DNA of 64,000 nucleotides. Source: Bathymodiolus brooksi (Eukaryota > Mollusca > Bivalvia > Mytilida > Modiolidae). Below, one piece after another: positions 1-10,800 of the stretch. Each line of letters begins with the position of its first letter. The first letter of the stretch is position 1. The position numbers and the translations under genes are program-made. The DNA lies in the NCBI GenBank assembly GCA_963680875.1, contig OY804579.1, forward strand, positions 54,388,036 through 54,452,035, given 5' to 3'. Under the pieces are notes generated by a model. The model searched no databases, was not told where the DNA came from, and saw only the letters and a list, made by a program, of their open reading frames with translations.

Positions 1-429
1 GTTAATTCTGTAGCTATCGGTAATACAATAAATAAAGCCAGGTGTAGAATACTTATCATCAAGGTGTAATAGAACTTTAGTCAATTCTGTAGCTATCTGT
101 AATACAATAAATAAAGCCAGGTGTAGAATACTTATTATCAAGGTGTAACAGAACTTTAGTCAACTAATGTAGCTATATGTAATACAATAAATAAAACCAG
201 GTGTAGAATACTTATCACCAAGGTGTAAAAGAACTTTAGTCAATTCTGTAGCTATCTGTAATACAATAAATAAAGCCAGGTGTAGAATACTTATCACCAA
301 GGTGTAACAGAACTTTAGTCAACTCTGTAGCTATCTGTAATACAATAAATCAAGTCAGGTGTAGAATACTATTCACCAAGGTGTAATAGAACTTTAGTCA
401 ATTCTGTAGCTATCTGTAATACAATAAAC

Positions 430-998
430 TAGTATTACTGTGAGCACAGCTCACTAAGATATACCCCCCACTCCCCACATCTGTCCAACCTATTTCCATA
501 ACCAAAACATTACTGATTGTTCCGACCAAAAATGAAAGGGACCCCCCTCTTCTTCACCGGTAAGCTGCTGATAAAATTTCAAAACATTCTGAGAAACGCT
601 ACTCAAGTTATCATACGACATAGGGTAAAAATCCTATTTTCCGTCATATCAAGTCCAATAACTCGGGAACGGCAAAAGTGAAAATCGTCAAAAATGAAAG
701 TGAACCTCCTCTCTTCACCGGTAAGCTGCTGATAAAATTTCAAAACATTCTGAGAAACACTACTCAAGTTATCATACGACATAGGGTAAAAATCCTATTT
801 TCCGTCATATCAAGTCCAACAACTCTGGAACGGCAAAAGTGAAAATCATCAAAAATGAAAGGGATCCTCCTCTCTTCACCAGTAAACAGCTGATAAAATT
901 TTAAAAGATTCTAAGAAACACAACTCAAGTTATCGTACGACATAGGATTTGTCAACAGACGAACGGACGGACGGACATGGTGAAACCAGTATACAAGG
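430..998 (+). mobile_element. Hairpin-capped repeat element inserted in the minisatellite
   Basis: This segment interrupts the 79-bp array. Near its left end is a hairpin GTGAGCACAGCTCAC (439-453). Then come about three diverged copies of a ~185-bp monomer (shared words CGGTAAGCTGCTGATAAAA, CATACGACATAGGG), and it ends in an (ACGG)n stretch before CCAGTATA. The architecture resembles the other hairpin-capped elements in this window. No coding potential is seen. Confidence 0.7.
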
Positions 999-1356
999 TG
1001 TAATAGAACTTTAGTCAACTCTGTAGCTATCTGTAATACAATAAATAAAGCCAGGTGTAGAATACTTATCACCAAGGTGTAATAGAACTTTAGTCAATTA
1101 TGTAGCTATCTGTAATACAATAAATAAAACCAGGTGTAGAATAATTATCACCATGGTGTAATAGAACTTTAGTCAATTCTGTAGCTATCTGTAATACAAT
1201 AAATAAAGTCAGGTGTAGAATACTTATCATCAAGGTGTAATAGAACTTTAGTCAATTCTGTAGCTATCTGTAATACTTTAAATAAAACCAGGTGTAGAAT
1301 ACTATTCACCATGGTGTAACAGAACTTTAGTCAATTCTGTAGCTATCTGTAATATA

Positions 1357-1979
1357 GTTCTAATAATAAAACCCTAAATGCTCGTTTACTCGCAAGGGTT
1401 ATAACGGGATGCCATTACATGTAATGGAGCAGCCGCCGAGATTTTTTGCACTCACTTACAGAGTTTCTGATGCCTGCATTTATCAATAATAAGACATAAC
1501 CTTTCCTTTTGTCCATTATTATAACATGTTTTTATCACCTACCAGTATTTTAGAATGTAATTCCCACAAAATAAAAATCTTCTCTCTGAACATTTTGAAT
1601 TTCGTCATTTCCGGCCTCACTATTTGAATGTCGATACCATATTTGGCGATTAAGGCGTGAATGTTTACATCAACCGTCGTAAGCATCATAGTAAGAAATA
1701 TAAATATTTAGAAAAGCTCAGCCTTCCGTAGTTTCCGGTTATGACAAATGATCGATAAATTTGAACAAGGTTGTTGCTACCTTTGAAAAGCATATATTTC
1801 TCAGCCAAACCGATTTAACAAGGACTGGGATCATCAGTAATAGTTATAATGAAATGTTTGAAGCGTAAATAGTGAGTTTTTATGTTTCAACTGCAATTTT
1901 TTTTTTGCTCCATTGTGACGAATGGGACCGTGTTGTAGCTCTGCCGAGACACAAGTTTGTCACAGGAGCTACATTATTG
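1357..1979. repeat. ~620-bp insert in the exon-13 minisatellite, copy 1
   Basis: Unique-looking sequence embedded within one 79-bp unit. It starts after TCTGTAATA with TAGTTCTAATAATAAAACCC and ends at GAGCTACATTATTGC before the array resumes. I recognise no coding sequence or transposon ends. An almost identical copy lies about 1272 bp to the right. Confidence 0.75.
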
Positions 1980-2628
1980 CAGCTATCTGTAATACAATAA
2001 ATAAAGCCAGGTGTAGAATACTTATCACCATGGTGTAACAGAACTTTAGTCAATTCTGTAGCTATCTGTAATACAATAAATAAAACCAGGTGTAGACTAC
2101 TTATCATCAAGGTGTAATAGAACTTTAGTCAATTCTGTAGCTATCTGTAATACAATAAATAAAACCAGGTGTAGATTACTTATCATCAAGGTGTAATAGA
2201 ACTTTAGTCAACTCTGTAGCTATCTGTAATACAATAAATAAAGCCAGGTGTAGAATACTTATCATCAAGGTGTAATAGAACTTTAGTCAATTCTGTAGCT
2301 ATCTGTAATACAATAAATAAAGCCAGGTGTAGAATACTTATCATCAAGATGTAATAGAACTTTAGTCAATTCTGTAGCTATCTGTAATACAATAAATAAA
2401 GCCAGATGTAGAATACTTATCACCATGGTGTAACAGAACTTTAGTCAATTCTGTAGCTATCTGTAATACAATAAATAAAGTCAGGTGTAGAATACTTATC
2501 ATCAAGGTGTAATAGAACTTTAGTCAATTCTGTAGCTATCTGTAATACTTTAAATAAAACCAGGTGTAGAATACTATTCACCATGGTGTAACAGAACTTT
2601 AGTCAATTCTGTAGCTATCTGTAATATA

Positions 2629-3252
2629 GTTCTAATAATAAAACCCTAAATGCTCGCCTACTCGCAAGGGTTATAACGGGATGCCATTACATGTAATGGA
2701 GCAGCCGCCGAGATTTTTTGCACTCACTTACAGAGTTTCTGATGCCTGCATTTATCAATAATAAGACATAACCTTTCCTTTTGTCCATTATATTAACATG
2801 TTTTTATCACCTACCAGTATTTTAGAATGTAATTCCCACAAAATAAAAAATCTTCTCTCTGAACATTTTGAATTTCGTCATTTCCGGCCTCACTATTTGA
2901 ATGTCGATACCATATTTGGCGATTAAGGCGTGAATGTTTACATCAACCGTCGTAAGCATCATAGTAAGAAATACCATATTTAGAAAAGCTCAGCCTTCCG
3001 TAGTTTCCGGTTATGACAAATGATCGATAAATTTGAACAAGGTTGTTGCTACCTTTGAAAAGCATATATTTCTCAGCCAAACCGATTTAACAAGGACTGG
3101 GATCATCAGTAATAGTTATAATGAAATGTTTGAAGCGTAAATAGTGAGTTTTTATGTTTCAACTGCAACTTTTTTTTTGCTCCACTGTGACGAATGGGAC
3201 CGTGTTGTAGCTCTGCCGAGACACAAGTTTGTCACAGGAGCTACATTATTGC
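2629..3252. repeat. ~620-bp insert in the exon-13 minisatellite, copy 2
   Basis: Near-identical to 1357-1979, in the same orientation and in the same relation to the 79-bp units. The insert was therefore duplicated together with flanking minisatellite, giving a higher-order tandem period of about 1.27 kb. Confidence 0.8.
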
Positions 3253-3656
3253 AGCTATCTGTAATACAATAAATAAAGCCAGGTGTAGAATACTTATCAC
3301 CATGGTGTAACAGAACTTTAGTCAATTCTGTAGCTATCTGTAATACAATAATTAAAGTCAGGTGTAGAATACTTATCACCAAGGTGTAATAGAACTTTAG
3401 TCAACTCTGTAGCTATCTGTAATACAATAAATAAAGTCAGGTGTAAAATACTTATCACCATGGTGTAATAGAACTTTAGTCAATTCTGTAGCTATCTGTA
3501 ATACAATAAATAAAGTCAGGTGTAGAATACTTATCACCAAGGTGTAACAGAACTTTAGTCAATTCTGTAGCTATCTGTAATACAATAAATAAAGTCAGGT
3601 GTAGAATACTTATCACCAAGGTGTAACAGAACTTTAGTCAATTCTGTAGCTATCTG

Positions 3657-4327
3657 TAATTAATACAATTAAATCAATTGATACTATTTCTTTCAATGAC
3701 CTTGACAATTATAGATATACAGTAGTCTCCCTTTAATAAAGGTCATTCATTCTGCAATTAAAAAGTGGCATTACAAGAGGGGTGGCCTCTCATAAGAGGA
3801 AGAATTTTAGTAGTGGATCTGAAATCTGGCCTGGTTAGAGGGTGACATTTGGTGGGAGTGGCCTTATAAGTGGGAAAATTATTCTGTTATGTGTATATTT
3901 TTCATTTATGTACATGTATCATTTAATGTGTGATCCTGTAAATATTATTTAATATCAAGAGATCAATTTTAAGCCATATCATGATGAGAACAAATCATAT
4001 TGTACGATGCATATTTTTAGATATCTACTTGTATTAGACCACAAAGGTACATGCAGAACAGCAATGAAAGCGTTGTTGCTTACTTGATTTTGTGTCTAAG
4101 TGTAATGTTGAATAGTATTTCATGTTCATTTACATCCATTTCCTTTCTTACTAAATGCTATGATGAATGTTTTTAGTGTTAGTTCACCCAAGTAATAGCC
4201 AGCAGACGACATGTTACAATACTAGGACATATCATTCTGTATTATTTTATTCCTGGTTCTTAGAATCAACACAATCAAAATTTTCTAATTACAATACAGA
4301 AATTAATAAATCTGTTAATAATAAGTT
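3657..4327. other. TELO2 intron 12, unassigned portion
   Basis: No exon or RNA gene is seen. The stretch 3719-3895 (CAGTAGTCTCCCTTT..., GGTGGCCTCTCATAAGAGG) looks like a decayed short DNA transposon, but I could not define paired ends. Confidence 0.4.
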
Positions 4328-4572
4328 AAGGGGCTGTCATGGCTGTGATCGTATGGTAGTTGGATTAACAACTACATATGCAATCTGCAACCACTGATGT
4401 TGTGAGTTTGAATCCCACTCAAGGTGAGGTGTACAACATTACGTGATAAAGTTTGTCAGTAATTTGCAGCAGGTCGGTGGTTTTCTCTGGATACTCCGGT
4501 TTTCTCCATCAATAAAACTGACAGCCATGATATAACTGAAATATTGTTGAACACCATAAAACCAACCAAACA
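4328..4572 (+). mobile_element. tRNA-derived SINE (family S1)
   Basis: Near-complete copy. The head carries GATCGTATGGTAGTTGGATT (box A-like) and GAGTTTGAATCCC (box B-like). The body has GATAAAGTTTGTCAGT and the tail ATATAACTGAAATATTGTTGAA...ACACCATAAA. The same sequence recurs about a dozen times in the window on both strands. Confidence 0.8.
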
Positions 4573-4721
4573 ATCAACAAAATCAAAATCTTCTAATTAC
4601 AATACAAACATCAATAAAGATATCACAATCTGTTCAAAATAAGTTAAATTGTTGTGGGTTTTATTTGGTAGTGTATGTTATGTGAAATACTGAACCCCTC
4701 ACCATACAAACTTTATCATAC

Positions 4722-4813
4722 CTCCTCTAAGCCAACAGGTTGTTTTCTAATCAAACTTTCAGCACATCTAAGACAGATTTCTGTTCTCTCTGGTTCATCA
4801 TTACATATCAATC
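4722..4813 (-). CDS. TELO2: TELO2 coding exon 12
   Basis: 92 nt, phase 1 in and phase 0 out. Acceptor TCTTTAG, donor GTATGA. It encodes [20 protein letters not shown] and [10 protein letters not shown]. Joined to the repeated exon-13 start at 3653 (IATELTKVLLHL) it reproduces the vertebrate order RALEGLVYR...VELAKVLLHL. Confidence 0.9.
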
Positions 4814-7800
4814 CTAAAGATTCATTTACAACATCATTAATGAAACATGACATAGAAAATATATTGATCAATTATTGTTTAATGCTAACTTCCAACAATA
4901 TCACATAAAACAGGACCACTAAAATTTTGTCTGAGCAACTGAAATTTTCAGACAGTATCTCACATGGTTACAGAAATTTTGATTATTTCATGAACAACAT
5001 TAGTTCCTGGGCTTCAAATATTTTGTGGGTAACTAAAATTGTAATTTTGGAGAGCTGAGCTGGCAACGACCGCAAAATGCTAAGGTTTATCACTGAATTT
5101 TTCAGCTATATTGTAGTGTTACATATACAATATTGGTGTATTTGACGGTAAATATAGAATTTATGTGGCGAGGCTTAGAAACGGGGGAAAGATGAGCTTT
5201 AGCAAATCTTTTCATCCGTTTCGTGCCGAGCCACATAAATTCTATATTTACCGTCAATACACCAATATTGTATTTATCCTGCAATAAAATTTACAACAAA
5301 AAATGTTATTTAATTTTATAAAAAAATATAAAAAAATAACAGAAATCCCATTGATACCTCAATAGTAGTTCCGGTAAGGGATGTGGCTTAATAGCTTTAT
5401 TAGGCTAATGTAAAAAGTGTTATCATGACAGGGGTGTGGCTTAATAGGTTTATTAGGCTAATGTCAAAAGTGTTATTATGACACTGTCATAATAAAACAA
5501 CAGTTTATTTCAACCCATTTATTATGACAAAAAATAACCCAATTGCAGGATAAAATAGAATCACATTATTTACTGAATCATCATAACTGTTAACCCTCCC
5601 CCTTTGCGTGGGAGTCTCCCGCATAAGAGCCTTATCTCCCGCATGGAATGGGTCTCCCGCGCGGGAGACATAAATCTCCCCCCAACAAAAAATTTGTTTA
5701 CTTTCTTCAGTCGCCATATTTGTTTACAATCGATCGGCTATTTCCGTCAATCGTCGAGATGTTTCGTATAAATTTTTATCGAGTTTCTCTAGACTTTTCG
5801 TTCAGGAATACGAAACTGATTGTTGTTTACGTAATCGAACGGACACCAATTAGAAATGTATATTCTCTGGGAGTACTATTCAGATTTAGCTTTAAATAAG
5901 ATTTGTTTCAGGCATTTTATAACGATGTCTCAATCAACAAAGAGAAGGTGGAATTCGGGACCTAGTACTCCTTCGACATCAAAGAAAAAGAAATACAATT
6001 GTAAATTCCAGGACGAGTGGAAAAAATCACACCACTGGTTACAGTCAAGTTCATTGGGAAATGATCTGGCGTTTTGCACTCTGTGTACAGCATGTAGACA
6101 AAAGTGATTCCGTTTCCGCCATCTTCCCTATATATTTCATATAAAACCATTTATTTTCATAACATTCTCATGAAGTCATTCCTTATCTGATTTTCATGAA
6201 ATTTTCAGCATTAAATGCAGAAATAAATATAGTTTCTTCTTCGTATCATTTGCAAATAATTTTATTTCTACTTTCTCTTAAGAATTGATTTAAAAACAGA
6301 GTTTAATTTTTTCACCAAATCTTACTATATAATCATATAAAATTGTGACGTCAAGAATTTACATTTGTGTTTAAATCATAAATGCTAGCAAATAAAAGTT
6401 CGAATAAATTACATGAAGATATTAAGATAAACTCTAATTAATTCTGTTTTCAAAGGTGAAAATTTCATGAAAATCGGCTAAACAATGACTTCTTGAGAAT
6501 GTTATGAAAATAAGTGTTTTTATATGAAATATATAGGGAAGATGGCGGAAACGGAATCACTTTTGTCCACGTGCTGTAGTTCCAACTTCAGTGTTGCTTC
6601 AGGGGGACTGTATGACATTAAGAGACACTCAGAGACCAGTTTACACAAGAAAGCAGTCACTGCTACTAACAAAACCCCCCAATTGCGCCAGTTTATGCCA
6701 ACAAAATCAGTTGATGACCAAGTGAGCAAAGAAAGCTGTTCTAACATACCAGAGTAACATAAGTTCATGTAACTAGACTGTCAAGCTATTAATAGAAGGG
6801 TCAACAATAAATTTGTATACAATGAATGTGTCTTTATATACCATTTTACATCATTGCTTTATAATCATTCAACTACAAGGTACAATTTTGTGCATTTAAA
6901 GGCAACGTGCAAAATCTCCCCCTTAGAAGAGTTGGTAGGGGGGAGATCTCCCCCCTAGCAGTTCCCCGAGGTTAACAGGTATGAATCATGCATATAATCT
7001 AGTACTGATTATTTGTCCTAGTAAATGTTCTGATAATTTTTTTAAATAGAAAAAGTCTCTAGTGTATATTTGCAAAATAAGAACAAGAAATCAGCAACAG
7101 CAATGTTTTTTTCTCATCTGACAAATTATTCCATGCATAATTGATTTTTTTTCTATCTCGTAAACCCATAATAGCTAGGTAAAATCCATTTGAATCAGAC
7201 TTAAAATAAAAATTACATATTTTTCTTGCTAGAAACACTCCACATAAAAAAAACTTATTAGCCTCTTGTTTTGTAATGTAATCAGTAACGGATCATGACA
7301 AACACAAATGTAAACATAGACTATTCATTAAAGAACAAACCATTCAATGAAAGATAAACTGGACCCTGAAGAAAACGGAATCCTGTATAAACTGAGATTT
7401 TAACGTAAGAAATGTTTGTTAATTTAACCTGTACAAACCAAACACCTGTCTATCTGAACATAAAACCTGGTCCCAAGGAGGTTCTGTTTAGACAGGTTTC
7501 ACTGTACTATAGATATCTAATTATTACCATCCACTCATATAATGTAGTCCTTACCTTCCATACAGTCTCTGATATATTTTGGTTCTTTGACCTTTGTGAC
7601 CTTCACATCGTTTGACATATCATATGGTTCCAAATCATCATCACTGAAATATATTCAATTATTGATCAATATAAAAATAATCTATTCATGAAATGGATGT
7701 TATTTCAGTGCAAAACATATTCATCAAGTAGGTTTCTGTTCCTATAAATTCAAATTGAAGTTGATTGGAGTAACAATTTCACATCAATTTACATGATTAT

Positions 7801-10800
7801 TGGAGATGGGTTTTTTTGAGAATTATACTGGAATTAATAATCATACATAATTCCCACAAAATATATTATATTCACACTGTTAAGATATTCTATTCACACT
7901 GTTAAGATATTCTACAGGGTTATTGCACGAAATGTGTTGAAAATTCTAAGAGGGGGAATATTATCAAATATTGGTGCAATAACAATTTAATTGGATAATT
8001 AGTAATTCTGAATTGTGTGCAATTCCATGGAATATTGCACACTAATTTTTGGCTATGTTTTACACGGAATATTACGTTGGTATACAATAATAATAGACGT
8101 ATAAAATGGAGAAATTTAAATGAATATCTTTGACTTTTTGATATCCAGATTAAAATGCTATGAAAATTTAATACCTGACCGATAAAATAAAATATAATAC
8201 TTCTCTTTTACCTGTCCAAATCGGAATCAACATCAATTTTTTGTCTTGTACCCTCTGTTGTTTCTGTTTTTTTAACCTCTCCTAGCTGATCTTCCTTTCT
8301 CTGGTCTAACTGTATCTCCTCAATTTTCCTATAGAACCAACAAGTTATTTGTCACTATATCATGCTACACTGTATAATATATACATGTACTATCGCTGAT
8401 TTGCTTTGCGACAATGGATTTCTCAGAGAGATTAGAAGTTCATTTCAAGCCAAACATATCAATGATAGTATATTTATCGAGGATTTTTCAGAGTAATGTC
8501 AATATAACGTCATGTTAGATTGTTTCACACCTGATAACAAATATCGCATATAAAGGAAAAATTAACAAATCATTGATAAGTATCAAGTAGATCTAATTCT
8601 AAAACAATATATAAGATATCATTTTTATTTTTGACCCTTTTCTCATCAGCAATGGCTATCACAAAGTTTACAAGAATGTTGTGTCATAATATTATGAAAA
8701 TCAGTGGAGAGAACATTATTGTACTGTCCATGTTTATGCTATCATTCTTTTTTGTGATAGTTTGTTTTTGAAGTGAAAGGGAGTCTGTGCAGGCTTTTTT
8801 TTACCTTTTGCTTACATCTGTATTAATGTTGGATATTTACTTATCAAGAGGGGGAGGGATGGAATCCCATTAATAGGTTGAACCTTTTTTTCTAATCACC
8901 ACATTTTTGTGTCTGTCCAATGATTTGAGGTGAGAGGTAGTTATTCGTTGAGTTGATATGTTGATTATTGTTGATTAAACTTTCTCATAAAGATTCTGCA
9001 ATACCATTTTGCTTAAACAATGCTCAGTCTTAATTCAACGAGGAACAAAATCTGCAAAAGTCTGACAGTACATTTATAAGAAGAAAATCATGATGCCCAT
9101 AATGGCAGAAGATAAATGTGACATTTTCATTATCTTGAAACAGAATTCTACAACTGTCGTTTGGAATATCACAATATACAAGCATTGCTACATGTACAGT
9201 GAAACCTTTCTAAAACAAACCTTTTGTGTTCAGAATAGACAGGAGTTTGGTTTATACAGGTTAAATGAACAAAACATTTCCTACATTGGGACTTTTTATA
9301 CAGGATTCTGGTTTATTCAGGGTTTGGTTTAGACAGATTTCACTGCAATTAGAAAATGGCAATAAGTTTCTTAATTTTGTAGGGCCCGGGTGGTTCAACG
9401 AGTTAGGTAGTTGGATTACCTAAAAACTCATACAAGCCTATCACCAATACGGCGTGTGTTCGCGCCCGGCTTTGTAAATTATGAAAAAGGTTGCCCTCGA
9501 CTCGCAGCCGCAAGTGATAAAGTTTATCAGTTGCTTGCCCATGGTCGGTGGTTCTCTCCGGGTACTCCGGCTTCTTCCACCACTAAAACTGATCGCCATG
9601 ATATAGCTGAAATATTGCTGAAAAAATAAAAATAAATCAAAAATAAAATCTTACTTTTGTAACTGTTCTATACCAGGATCACTGGGTAGTAACATTAACT
9701 CTAATAATGCTTCTGTCTCTTTGTCTTTCTCATACTGACAAAAAATACATAATCAAGAAATACAAATTCTAAAATATCAAAGTAGCAAAACATGTGACAA
9801 TGTCTAAAAAACAAAGATTTTCACTTTCAGGAACAATTTATTCAAGTTTGAAAAGTTAAATAGCACAGATTTATTATTACGGGACCATAAAAATACTTTG
9901 ACATTCAAGAAATCAGGATTTATTTAACAAAGAATTAATGGTAAAATTGACTGAAGTTCAAAAAAAAAGCTTGAGAGATCCAGTGTTTGAGCCATATGAG
10001 TTAGACTGTATTTCACTCAGTTATAAAAAATATAAATTACACTATTTAGCTGTGCTGCTGAATTTGAGGTTTAACTGGACAAATGTACACTACTTACCTC
10101 AAACTTAAGCTTTGGTCCATTAGGGTCTACTACAGAGGCTAAGGTCTCAGCTAATACCATTCCTTGTTTTCTGATGTTATGATCTGAGTTCCCTATATGT
10201 GCTTCCACTCCTGGCATAATTAGTCGTATTAGTTCTGAAAATATATGTATTGTAATTATTAGAAGACTTTTCTATTTGATGTGATTTTAACTAATTAAAT
10301 TTGTTGAAATTATTTTTCTCTTTTAATAGCTGGGTTAGTACATATGAACTTGGATTAGCTTTTAGACAACAAAACTTTGAAATACTAATTTGTTAATTTT
10401 ACTGTGTATTTCTTTTTAATTTATCTTGATTTAATTTTAATGAATAGATTGGAATATTGAAATAACTTAATAGTTTAATAACCTACTTCTGTGAACATTT
10501 ATTACATGTAAGAAATTACTGAAAGTCAAAACTTGTTTCATATTAATGTGACAAAAGGTTTGCTTCAGATTAACAGAAAGGGGCAAAATAACAAATTTCA
10601 CAGGGAAATAAACCATCCAAATTTAATTAAACAATATATTGTCAAGTATCTGCAGTTTATCTTTCAGCTCATTCCAGCTTAATATGTAGAATTTTTGCCA
10701 TTTAAGGAAAATCACATTTTTTAGAAATGGTGGCCATCTTGAATTGTCATATTTTCTTTTTAAAGAACCACCTAACGATCATGCTAGCAATAAAGTTTTG

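Larger units (their letters stand above)
1..3656 (-). repeat. 79-bp minisatellite built from the TELO2 exon-13 start plus its splice acceptor
   Basis: About two dozen units, spaced at 79 bp, occupy roughly 1-429, 998-1356, 1980-2628 and 3252-3656. Read on the minus strand each unit is 63 nt (21 codons, IATELTKVLLHL.DKYSTPGF) followed by 16 nt ending in TATTGTATTACAG, a good 3' splice site. The 21 codons continue TELO2 exactly in phase from exon 12. Units are nearly identical, so the expansion is recent. The units contain no donor and 79 is not a multiple of 3, so read-through ends at a stop shortly after the next unit begins. The complete exon 13 must lie left of position 1. The most upstream unit (exon part 3591-3653) has a slightly different acceptor (TTAATTACAG) and may be the ancestral edge. 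Confidence 0.93.
5587..6978 (+). mobile_element. Candidate DNA transposon remnant carrying a zinc-finger ORF
   Basis: Possible short terminal inverted repeats CTGTTAACC (5587-5595) and GGTTAACAG (6970-6978) bound the zinc-finger ORF at 5925-6757. Both flanks carry CTCCC-rich sequence, including a perfect palindrome GTCTCCCGCGCGGGAGAC near 5651. I could not find a matching target-site duplication, so the boundaries are tentative. Confidence 0.4.

Noticed and set aside
1..430. Regularly spaced repeats that might suggest a CRISPR array
   Set aside because: Units are contiguous 79-bp tandem copies with no variable spacers, in a eukaryotic genome.
1880..3382. Two 76-residue minus-strand frames containing TELO2-like residues
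   Set aside because: They are single minisatellite units running into the ~620-bp inserts, not separate genes. Only the first 21 codons of a unit are TELO2.
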